Positions 1 to 6,309 of a DNA stretch of 11,572 nucleotides are shown here, in pieces (position 1 is the first letter of the stretch; the number at the start of each line of letters is the position of its first letter). Location of the stretch: the NCBI GenBank assembly GCA_003724275.1, contig RHFA01000079.1, forward strand, positions 1 to 11,572. The letters run 5' to 3'. Both the position numbers and the translations under genes were made by a program. Source of the stretch: Thaumarchaeota archaeon S13. GTDB taxonomy: Archaea > Thermoproteota > Nitrososphaeria > Nitrososphaerales > Nitrosopumilaceae. The notes under the pieces are model-generated. The model had not been told where the DNA came from. It worked only from the letters and a program-made list of their open reading frames with translations, and did not search any database.

Positions 1-676
1 CGCCGGCCTGGCCGCGGCCCTGCGCGAAAGCGGCGTAAACGTCGGGGCCATGAAGCCCTTTGCGGCCGGCGAGAGGCAGGCCTCGGGCTTTGCGTCAGCC
101 GATGCCGAGGCCATTGCGCGCGCGGCCGGCTCGGAGGCCGACGGGGAGGCGCTCATAAACCCGCAGTTCTTCCCGTTTCCGGCCTCGCCGTACACGGCGG
201 CCATCGAGTGCGGCATGGAGGCAGACGTCGCCGCGGCCCTCGCCGCGCACAGGGAGCTCGCCTCGCGCCACGACGCCATGGTCGTGGAGGGCATGGGCGG
301 GGCCATGGTTCCCATACGCGCCGGATATCACGTCGCCGACCTAATAGCGGACATGGGGGCCGACGCGCTCCTCGTCTGCCCGAGGCGCATAGGGTGCGTA
401 AACCATGCCATAATGTCCGCCGGCGCGTGCGCCTCGCGCGGCGTGCGCATGGCAGGCATCATCATAAACGACACGGGCGGCGAGGCGTACCCAGAGGCCG
501 TGCTGCGCCGAGACCTCGAGGCCCTCACGGGCGCGCGCGTGCTCGCCTCGCTTGGCCGCCTCGGCGGGGCCGGCCACGCGGCGGCGGCCTCAGCCCTGCG
601 GTCCTCGATGGACGTCGGCGCCCTGCTCGGCGCCGGCCGGCGAGCCGAGGATCCCGAGGCGCCCGCCGCCAGTTGA
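1..676 (+). CDS. bioD: Dethiobiotin synthetase, 3' part (5' end outside window)
   Basis: ATP-dependent dethiobiotin synthase, the penultimate step of biotin synthesis: it closes the ureido ring of 7,8-diaminopelargonate using CO2 and ATP in the cytoplasm. The frame is open from base 2, so the gene begins before the window and the N-terminal Walker A loop is not visible. Visible family marks are the VGAMKPFAAGE segment (about 41-73; the Lys belongs to the substrate-binding loop) and VVEGMGGAMVPI (about 281-316), which matches the conserved EGxGG loop. A hydrophobic core strand and a GIIIND stretch (about 458-475) also fit the P-loop NTPase fold. About 224 codons are present, close to full length for this family. 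The stop is TGA at 674-676. Its last 87 bases overlap the convergent gene at 590-1189. bioA starts at the other end of the window on the same strand, so the two biotin genes are about 10 kb apart here. Confidence 0.93.
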   Translation, partial: AGLAAALRESGVNVGAMKPFAAGERQASGFASADAEAIARAAGSEADGEALINPQFFPFPASPYTAAIECGMEADVAAALAAHRELASRHDAMVVEGMGGAMVPIRAGYHVADLIADMGADALLVCPRRIGCVNHAIMSAGACASRGVRMAGIIINDTGGEAYPEAVLRRDLEALTGARVLASLGRLGGAGHAAAASALRSSMDVGALLGAGRRAEDPEAPAAS

Positions 677-1189
677 GCCCAGAAAGTCCCTTGCGCGGCC
701 CAGTATGCCCCCAAGCGTGCCGTCCTCCACCGAGTATGCCTCGACGCGCGAGCCGGCGGCGCTTGCGCACAGCGCCACGGCGACGTTTGCGGCCACGGGC
801 TGCGCGCGGCCCGCAGCCGCCGCGGCGCGCTCTAGGCCGCCCGGCGTGGCGTCCTCGGGTAGACAGATGACCAGCGCGCGCCGCGGCGAGGCCGCCAGCG
901 TGCGCGCGTCGGGCACGACAATGTCCACCTCTGTCCCGCGCACGCTCACCTTTCGGTGGCTCGGCACGGCAGCGGCGCTGAGCGCATAGTGCAGCAGGAC
1001 CGTGACCAGCGCGCGGTCCCCGGCGGCGCCGGCGCGCAGGCCGCGCACGCGCGGGAGGCACGCCTGCGCGACGCCGGTGAGAAAATCGCCGGCGCCAGGG
1101 GAGCAGAGCTCGCGCCTCGCGCGCGCCTCGCCCACGTCCCCAATGTGGCCGTAGACTATGGCCCTGGCCCCGTCACTCGGCGTAGACAT
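590..1189 (-). CDS. Unrecognised protein downstream of HMG-CoA synthase
   Basis: A 199-residue protein that I do not recognise. It starts at ATG 1187-1189, inside the last codons of HMG-CoA synthase (17-base overlap, different frame), so it is probably co-transcribed and translationally coupled with that gene. It has no signal peptide or membrane segment. The N-terminal part reads like a globular alpha/beta domain (IVYGHIGDVGEARA, residues 11-24). The middle has a charged turn followed by a strand (RGTEVDIVVPD, 84-94) and then a second strand (ALVICLPE, 105-112). The order E-x-D, strand, turn, strand loosely recalls nuclease-like folds, but no catalytic Lys can be placed, so this is only a hint. 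The C-terminal 29 codons overlap the end of bioD on the opposite strand. The shared start with HMG-CoA synthase and even composition make it a likely real gene; its function is unknown. Confidence 0.7.
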   Translation of the reverse strand: MSTPSDGARAIVYGHIGDVGEARARRELCSPGAGDFLTGVAQACLPRVRGLRAGAAGDRALVTVLLHYALSAAAVPSHRKVSVRGTEVDIVVPDARTLAASPRRALVICLPEDATPGGLERAAAAAGRAQPVAANVAVALCASAAGSRVEAYSVEDGTLGGILGRARDFLGSTGGGRLGILGSPAGAEQGADVHRGPQG

Positions 1190-2564
1190 AGCGCCGCTCG
1201 CCCTGCGACTCGGGGGACGTCTTTACGTCGACCAGCACAAACTCCCTCTGCGCGTCGAGTATGGGCTCGTGCGGCTGTATGCGGTTCTCGTGTATGCTCT
1301 CATACTCGTCAAACGTGAGGCGCCTCCTCTTGCCCATCTCGGCGGCGATGTTCATGGGCTCGACGACCTCGCGGTACCCGCCTGCGATGACGCCCGAAAA
1401 GACCATCGCCGAGCTCCCCGACCCGTAGGACCCAAACCCAAACCTCTTGCCCTCGAGGTCTGCGCCGCGGTTGTGCTCAAACTCCAGCGCGCTCCTAAAG
1501 CTAAGGTAGAGCGACGCCGTGTATATGTTGCCGACCATCGTCGAGGCGCGCAGCGAGCTTGCGAGCTTTGAGTCGTACGCCTCCCTGTACTCGTCGGTCT
1601 TCACAAAGAGCCTGTTGAACTCGTGGTCCTGCTCCATAAACCTCGCGTCCTCCAGTATCGACTCTATGGTCCCGCCGGCCCTCGGCGACGGCTCGTCCAT
1701 GCCTATGGCCCCTATGATCGGGCCCCAGCGCGGCAGGCCCCTCCACTCGTGGCGCAGCAGGTAGGCGAGGGCCTTTTTCCCCATGTTCGCATAGGGGAGG
1801 TGGACGCAGAGATAGTCGATGTGGTCGAGTATCGTCTCGCCCTCGGCGAGCGTGACGAGGCCCGTCTCAAAGGCCTTTTTCTTGTACGCCTCTAGCGTGT
1901 TGCGGACCTGTATGAGGTAGAGGAGGTTGGAGTACTGGCCGTGGACCACGGGCGTGGGCTTGCCCGTGGGCCGGTAAAAGTCATACTCGTCGCGTATCGA
2001 AGTCGACGTCACGCGCGCGTCAAACTCCAGCAGGCGCGGGCTGTCGCTGAGCAGCATCGCCACGGCGCCGGCCCCCTGCGTGAGCTCGCCAGAGGAGCCC
2101 ATGTCGTACTTTGCAATGTCCGAGACGACGACGATGGCCCTCTTGCCGCCGGCCTCGCCGGCGCGTATCCAGTTGGCATTGTCATACAGCGAGTAGGACC
2201 CCGACACGCACGCAAACTTTGTCTCAATCCCGCCACAGTGCTCAAAGGTCCCGCGCCCATAGACCTGCTCCAGCATGCCGATGACGTACGTGTTCATTGC
2301 CTTTGACTCGTCCATAGAGGACTCTGTGGACGCGTAGAGGCGGCCAATGTCTGACGGCCTCAGGCCGTTTCTCTGCATTATCTCGAGGCACGCGTTGGCC
2401 GCAAGGCACGCGGGATCCTGGTTGGCGTCGACCATGGCCATCTGCGAGACTCCGAGGCCGTTGCGCAGCTTTGAGGCGCTAATCCCCCTGTGCTCGGCAA
2501 AGTCCTCTGCGTCCACGTATAGGCGCGGGACGTACACCGCAATGTCGTCAATGCCTGCCGGCAT
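1173..2564 (-). CDS. Hydroxymethylglutaryl-CoA synthase
   Basis: Condenses acetyl-CoA with acetoacetyl-CoA to HMG-CoA, the entry to the mevalonate pathway that supplies archaeal isoprenoid lipids; cytoplasmic. It is 463 residues with a thiolase-like fold. The catalytic triad of the family can be placed: Glu81 in ASTESSMDESKA, nucleophile Cys119 in TKFACVSGSYSL, and His255 in CVHLPYANMGKKAL. Other family marks are TQGAGAVAML (162-171), DFYRPTGKPTP (195-205) and FGSYGSGSSAMVFSG near residue 375. The HLPYANMGKKAL block and the length resemble the bacterial/eukaryotic MvaS type more than the shorter classical archaeal enzyme of about 350 residues. The ATG at 2562-2564 is supported by a TTATAA box 26-28 bases upstream, indicating a leaderless transcript. 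The stop overlaps the start of the unknown gene at 590-1189. Confidence 0.93.
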   Translation of the reverse strand: MPAGIDDIAVYVPRLYVDAEDFAEHRGISASKLRNGLGVSQMAMVDANQDPACLAANACLEIMQRNGLRPSDIGRLYASTESSMDESKAMNTYVIGMLEQVYGRGTFEHCGGIETKFACVSGSYSLYDNANWIRAGEAGGKRAIVVVSDIAKYDMGSSGELTQGAGAVAMLLSDSPRLLEFDARVTSTSIRDEYDFYRPTGKPTPVVHGQYSNLLYLIQVRNTLEAYKKKAFETGLVTLAEGETILDHIDYLCVHLPYANMGKKALAYLLRHEWRGLPRWGPIIGAIGMDEPSPRAGGTIESILEDARFMEQDHEFNRLFVKTDEYREAYDSKLASSLRASTMVGNIYTASLYLSFRSALEFEHNRGADLEGKRFGFGSYGSGSSAMVFSGVIAGGYREVVEPMNIAAEMGKRRRLTFDEYESIHENRIQPHEPILDAQREFVLVDVKTSPESQGERRYVYAE

Positions 2565-2587
2565 GGCGGCTCGCGGGGGGGCGTTTG

Positions 2588-2595
2588 GTTATAAG
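2588..2595 (-). promoter_or_regulatory. TATA box of HMG-CoA synthase gene
   Basis: TTATAA (2589-2594, read on the minus strand) stands out in a GC-rich 61-base gap. Its centre is about 27 bases before the ATG at 2564, the spacing expected when an archaeal transcript starts at or next to the start codon. No Shine-Dalgarno is visible. Confidence 0.65.
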
Positions 2596-2625
2596 GATAT
2601 GCGGGATCCCGCGCCTCGCGCACGC

Positions 2626-3357
2626 CTAGCCGGCGATCGCGCGGTCAAGGACATCGACAAACTCGGCGAGGGGCCTGGCCCCGCGCATGAGGTAGACGTC
2701 GCCGTCCGAGCCGATCACGTAAAAGGCCGGCGTGCCGCTGAGGCCCAGCGCGCGCGCGTCGGCGCTGCTGGCCCCAATCCTCGCCTCGTGCGTGCCGGCG
2801 TCCATGCACGACCCCCACGCGCCGGCGTCAAGGCCACCCACGCCTCCGGCGATCTGGCGCATGCCCTCAAGCGACGCCCACCCCGTGCGCTCGCCGCCGT
2901 ACGCCTCGTATATGGCGTCGTGGAACTCCCAAAAGAGGCCCTGGTCGCCGGCGCAGTGGGCCGCGCGCGCGGCCGTCACCGAGTCCGGCCCTATCACGAC
3001 AAAGTCCTTGAAGAGCATCCTGACCTTGCCCGTCTCGACATACTCGGAGACTATTGTCGGCTCTGTGCGCTCAAAGTGGCGGTGGCAGAACGCGCACTGA
3101 TAGTCGCCAAACTCGATTAGCGTGACGGGCGCGGCGGGGTTGCCCAGGAACGGCGAGGCGTTGGAGAGGAGGAGCTCGGGCGTCGGCTCGGCCGGCGGGG
3201 GCTCGAGGGCCCCCGTGGCGGGCACGCCTAGCTGGGCCGGCATGGCCGGCGCGTCCGGCGAGGCGAGCTCGAGGGCATAGAGGGGCGCCAGTATCGCCGC
3301 GGCGGCGATCGCCGCGCCTATTCCCATCGACGGGAGGCTAACCTCGATGCTGGCCAA
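2626..3357 (-). CDS. Membrane-anchored DsbA-like thiol-disulfide oxidoreductase
   Basis: A 243-residue thioredoxin-fold protein of the DsbA/Thioredoxin_4 family, probably forming or isomerising disulfides of exported proteins. An N-terminal hydrophobic segment (about residues 12-31) should export it and may anchor it, followed by a Pro/Ala-rich linker (33-60) and the catalytic domain (65-243). The active site is CAFC (Cys88, Cys91) in FGDYQCAFCHRHF, and the cis-Pro loop is GTPAFYV (Pro210). The AHCAGDQGLFWEFHDAIY block with Cys135, and Cys184, are a second Cys pair common in this subfamily. The start is TTG (3355-3357), supported by an AT-rich box centred 27 bases upstream; an ATG at codon 11 (3325-3327) is the alternative and would still keep the hydrophobic segment. 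It lies divergent from GAPDH. Sixty-one bases separate it from HMG-CoA synthase, which has its own TATA box. Confidence 0.9.
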   Translation of the reverse strand: MASIEVSLPSMGIGAAIAAAAILAPLYALELASPDAPAMPAQLGVPATGALEPPPAEPTPELLLSNASPFLGNPAAPVTLIEFGDYQCAFCHRHFERTEPTIVSEYVETGKVRMLFKDFVVIGPDSVTAARAAHCAGDQGLFWEFHDAIYEAYGGERTGWASLEGMRQIAGGVGGLDAGAWGSCMDAGTHEARIGASSADARALGLSGTPAFYVIGSDGDVYLMRGARPLAEFVDVLDRAIAG

Positions 3358-3380
3358 CGGCGCGCGGGTGCGCCATGCGC

Positions 3381-3388
3381 TATTTTAA
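3381..3388 (-). promoter_or_regulatory. TATA box of DsbA-like gene
   Basis: TTAAAATA on the minus strand, centred about 27 bases before the TTG at 3357. This spacing favours the TTG start and a leaderless transcript. It is one half of a divergent promoter pair with GAPDH. Confidence 0.6.
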
Positions 3389-3397
3389 CCTGCACCA

Positions 3398-3405
3398 CTA
3401 ATATG
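3398..3405 (+). promoter_or_regulatory. TATA box of GAPDH gene
   Basis: CTAATATG, centred about 27 bases before the GTG at 3429. It is the only AT-rich run between the divergent minus-strand promoter and the start. The spacer to the GTG is nearly pure GC and carries CCGCGGGC (3413-3420). Confidence 0.6.
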
Positions 3406-3428
3406 GCGCCCGCCGCGGGCGGCCCGCC

Positions 3429-4481
3429 GTGAAGCGCGTCTTTGTCAACGGGTATGGCTCGATCGGGCGGAGGGTCGCGGCCCTCGTGGGCCGCGACGGC
3501 GAGGTCGAGCTCGCCGGCGTGGGCAAGGCCTCGGCGCGCGGCCTCGGGGGGGCACTCGCCGACGGCTGGCGCGTCCACGTCCCCGAGGCGGCCCTCGCGG
3601 GCCTCGCGGGCCGCGGCGTGGCCGGCAGCATCGAGTCGGCCCTGGACTCGTGCGACCTCGTCATCGACTGCACGCCGTCGGGGACCGGATACGAGAACAA
3701 GGTCTCCCTCTACGAGCCGCGCGGCCTCATGGCCATATACCAGGGGGGCGAGACGACGCACGGCAGGACGGCCGTCTCGGACACGCTGTTCAGCTCGCGC
3801 ACAAACTACGAGTCGGCCATCGGCAAGAGGCACGTCATGCAGGGCAGCTGCAACGTGACGGGAATAGGCAAGGTCGCCCGCCCGCTCGCCGAGGCGTTTG
3901 CCGGCAGGATCACGCGCCTGGACGTCACGCTCATACGCCGCTGGGCCGACATCGAGCAGGGCGGGGAGATTCCCGACACGATAGAGATGACGCCCTCGCC
4001 GCACCACGGCGAGGACGTCAGGGCGCACATGGGCGACGCCGTGCCGGTCCACGTCAGGGCAGTCAAGGTCCCAACACGGCAGATGCACGTCCACGTGCTA
4101 GACGCGAGGTTTGCCGGCGAGGCGCCCGCGCCGGCCGACATCCACGCGGCCCTCGCCGGCGAGCGCGCAGTCGCGGTCCTCTGGGGCGCGCGCGGGACGC
4201 GCGAGATACGCGAGTTTGCCGGCTCGACTGACGCGCTTGCCGACACGAACATGGTCCACGTCCACGCCGAGATGACGGCCAGCCGCGGCGACACGGCGCA
4301 GGTCGTCTATTCGGACGACCAGACGGGAATAGTGATACCAGAGAACCACATGCTCATGCAGGCGATGCTCTTTGGCAGGCCGCACGCCGAGGCCCTTGCG
4401 CGCACAGAGTCGCTCTTTGGCCTCGACGCCAAAAAGGCCGCGCTAGAGGCGCGCTTTAGCCGCGAAGGCGCTCAATCCTGA
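3429..4481 (+). CDS. gap: Type II (archaeal) glyceraldehyde-3-phosphate dehydrogenase
   Basis: Interconverts glyceraldehyde-3-phosphate and 1,3-bisphosphoglycerate with NAD(P)(H) in central carbon metabolism. In an autotrophic archaeon with no obvious sugar diet it most likely works in the gluconeogenic direction (inference). It has 350 residues. The N-terminal Rossmann motif is VNGYGSIGRRVA (6-17). The catalytic Cys141 lies in MQGSCNVTGIGKV, matching the archaeal SCNTT motif with Val replacing the first Thr. Archaeal-type blocks RRWAD (170-174) and PSPHHGEDV (189-197) follow. The start is GTG (3429-3431), chosen because the protein then begins MKRVFVNGYG as in the family and a TATA-like box sits 27 bases upstream. 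The 3' end overlaps the convergent CBS-domain gene by 26 bases. Confidence 0.95.
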   Translation: MKRVFVNGYGSIGRRVAALVGRDGEVELAGVGKASARGLGGALADGWRVHVPEAALAGLAGRGVAGSIESALDSCDLVIDCTPSGTGYENKVSLYEPRGLMAIYQGGETTHGRTAVSDTLFSSRTNYESAIGKRHVMQGSCNVTGIGKVARPLAEAFAGRITRLDVTLIRRWADIEQGGEIPDTIEMTPSPHHGEDVRAHMGDAVPVHVRAVKVPTRQMHVHVLDARFAGEAPAPADIHAALAGERAVAVLWGARGTREIREFAGSTDALADTNMVHVHAEMTASRGDTAQVVYSDDQTGIVIPENHMLMQAMLFGRPHAEALARTESLFGLDAKKAALEARFSREGAQS

Positions 4482-5709
4482 CGCGCTCTGAGCGGTTGTT
4501 TGAGACCTTTTCGACTACGATGCGCACGCCGGCGAGCTCGACCTTGTCGCCCTCGCGCGGTATGTCCTTTAGGCGCTCGTGCAGCAGGCCGTTTAGCGTA
4601 GAGCGCGCGTCGCCGCCGGGCACGCTCACGCGCAGTATCTTGCCCACGCGGCCCATCTCAATGTCGCCGTCGGCTATTATCGTGTCGCGGTCCACTGACG
4701 TGTACTGCGGCTGCACGCCCCTGTCGCCCTCGTCCTCGACCTCGCCGACGATCTCCTCTATGAGGTCCTCAAACGTGACGAGGCCCTCGACGCCGCCGTG
4801 CTCGTCGATGACTATGGAGAGGTGGACCTTGCGGCCCTTCATCTCGTCGAGGAGCGACCTGACCGTCTTTTCGCGAGACGCAAACACGGGCTTGCGCGCT
4901 ATGAGGTCCAGGCTGCCCTCGCGGCGGTCCCTCTCGAGCTCGCGCAGTATGTCCTTGACGTGGACAAACCCCGTAATGTCGTCAATGTCGCGCCCAAACA
5001 CGGGTATGCGCGAGTGGCCCGACTCGTTTATCCTCGGCAGCGCGTCGAGGAGGAGCATCTTGCCCGGAAGCGCAAACATGCGCGTCCGCGGCGTCATGAC
5101 GCTGTGGACCGCAATGTCGTCAAAGCTCAGGGCCCCGCGGACGAGCGCGTGCTCCTCGCGCTCTATGGCGTTCTCGGCCATGCCCTGGTCTATGACGTGC
5201 TCTATCTCCTTTTCGGTGATCGGCGGCGGGAGGTAGCTGCTCCCCGTGAGGCCGACCACGCCGCGCGTGATCGTCTCAAAGAGCTTGACGAGGGGCCACG
5301 TCGCATAGCTGAACGCGAGGAGGACCGGCGCGAAGCGCAGCGCTATCCTGTCGGCGTTTGCGTTGCAGTACGTCTTTGGCGTTATCTCGCCGAACACGAG
5401 TATGAGAAACGTCATCGCGCCGATCGCGATGCCCAGGCCGTTGTCCCCGAACAGCCCGATGGAGACGCTCGTCGCCAGGGCCGACGCGCCGACATTGACG
5501 ACGTTGTTGCCCAGGTTTACGCTCGACATCATCCAGCCGGGGTTTGACTTTAGCTTTCGCAGGGCCCTTGCCCCCTTGCGCCCCTCCTTGACAAACTGTG
5601 ACACGCGCGAGTTGCGCGTGCCCACGAGGGCCACCTCCAGTCCGCTAAAGAACCCAGAGAGGCCTATCAGGGCGGCGAGGAGGGGCACCTCGACCCAAAG
5701 GTCCACCAT
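4456..5709 (-). CDS. CNNM/CorC-type membrane protein with paired CBS domains
   Basis: An integral membrane protein of the DUF21-CBS-CorC_HlyC architecture, a family linked to divalent cation (Mg2+/Co2+) export or homeostasis; older names such as hemolysin-related are uninformative. From the ATG at 5707-5709 it has 417 residues. The DUF21/CNNM transmembrane domain spans about 1-160, with hydrophobic segments near 7-29, 61-86, 91-107 and 125-147 and the conserved FGEITPKTYCNANADRIA. Two CBS motifs follow at about 203-325, starting at VMTPRTR and ending in IDEHGGVEGLVTFEDLIEEI. A CorC_HlyC-type C-terminal domain covers about 336-412. A TTG nine codons upstream (5736) is possible, but the ATG puts the first membrane helix near the N terminus as expected. 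A weak AATT run 27 bases upstream (5734-5739) may be its promoter. It overlaps the GAPDH 3' end by 26 bases. Confidence 0.92.
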   Translation of the reverse strand: MVDLWVEVPLLAALIGLSGFFSGLEVALVGTRNSRVSQFVKEGRKGARALRKLKSNPGWMMSSVNLGNNVVNVGASALATSVSIGLFGDNGLGIAIGAMTFLILVFGEITPKTYCNANADRIALRFAPVLLAFSYATWPLVKLFETITRGVVGLTGSSYLPPPITEKEIEHVIDQGMAENAIEREEHALVRGALSFDDIAVHSVMTPRTRMFALPGKMLLLDALPRINESGHSRIPVFGRDIDDITGFVHVKDILRELERDRREGSLDLIARKPVFASREKTVRSLLDEMKGRKVHLSIVIDEHGGVEGLVTFEDLIEEIVGEVEDEGDRGVQPQYTSVDRDTIIADGDIEMGRVGKILRVSVPGGDARSTLNGLLHERLKDIPREGDKVELAGVRIVVEKVSNNRSERVRIERLRG

Positions 5710-5778
5710 GCCTGCCCTACCGTGCCCCCTGGGCAATTCGCGCGCTCATGGCTTCGGCGAGTCACCTTGCATCTCTTG

Positions 5779-6309
5779 ATGGCGTGTCGGCGGGAGCCCC
5801 CACTTTTAAGGCTTGACCGCATACGTGACAAGTCGCTCAACAACTCCATTGGAGAGTTTCACCAGGCAGTTCTCGGCGGCGTCGAGGGGTGGGAGTCGTT
5901 CTCCAAGGGTCACCCATTCGGCATCGACCTGGCCAGGGAGGACAACACTATGTTTATCGAGCTAAAGAACAAGTATAACACGCTCAACGGGTCCAAGAAG
6001 GACGCGCTTCGCGATAAGCTCGCGAGCATACTGCGTCAGCACCCGAAGGCCAAGTGCTATTGGGCGTACATACTCTCACGGGACAGCACTTCCGGCGAGT
6101 GTGAGTGGGTGTACAGGAAAAGTAGAAACCCCAACATAAGAAAGGCGTGGGGTAGCATGGCGTACGGCATCGTCACAGGGAGTCCATTTTCATTGTCTGA
6201 GATGTGGGAAGCTCTCCCTCGTGCAATGTTCGACATCACGAACAAGAAAATGCCTGACGCGTCCATCTCTTGGGCGAGCGAGTGGCTCAAGTACGCAACA
6301 GGAATCTAG
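5779..6309 (+). CDS. Type II restriction endonuclease, Eco47II family (possibly N-terminally short)
   Basis: A probable type II restriction enzyme of the Eco47II family, whose members cut GGNCC. Family marks are RDKSLNNSIGEFHQ, then GIDL with the first catalytic Asp, and IELKNKYNT, whose E-L-K supplies the ExK of a PD-(D/E)XK site. Later AYILSRDST and GIVTGSPFSLSEMWEALP fit the same family. From ATG 5779 the protein has 176 residues; in-frame TTG 5767 and GTG 5722 could extend it to 195. As I recall the family, more sequence usually precedes the RxxDKS block than exists here, and a stop at 5599-5601 limits any extension, so the N terminus may be lost or replaced. Base composition is far lower in GC than its surroundings and Lys/Asn codons are frequent, as expected for an acquired gene. 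Its TAG shares CTAG with the stop of the convergent methyltransferase. Confidence 0.85.
   Translation: MACRREPPLLRLDRIRDKSLNNSIGEFHQAVLGGVEGWESFSKGHPFGIDLAREDNTMFIELKNKYNTLNGSKKDALRDKLASILRQHPKAKCYWAYILSRDSTSGECEWVYRKSRNPNIRKAWGSMAYGIVTGSPFSLSEMWEALPRAMFDITNKKMPDASISWASEWLKYATGI
5803..5810 (+). promoter_or_regulatory. AT-rich TATA-like box near the start of the restriction gene
   Basis: CTTTTAAG is the clearest TATA-like run between the CBS-domain gene and the restriction gene. No usable in-frame start lies 25-30 bases downstream on the plus strand, so it cannot drive the annotated start as a leaderless promoter. On the minus strand it could give the CBS-domain gene a leader of about 70 bases. 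Its role is unresolved. Confidence 0.25.

Noticed and set aside
3318..4094. 258-residue open frame on the minus strand within GAPDH
   Set aside because: Antisense shadow of a clear GAPDH gene; the product is low-complexity Arg/Ala/His-rich, as expected from GC-rich codons read on the other strand.
4798..5547. 249-residue plus-strand frame within the CBS-domain gene
   Set aside because: Antisense to a full set of CNNM/CBS motifs; no promoter or family match.
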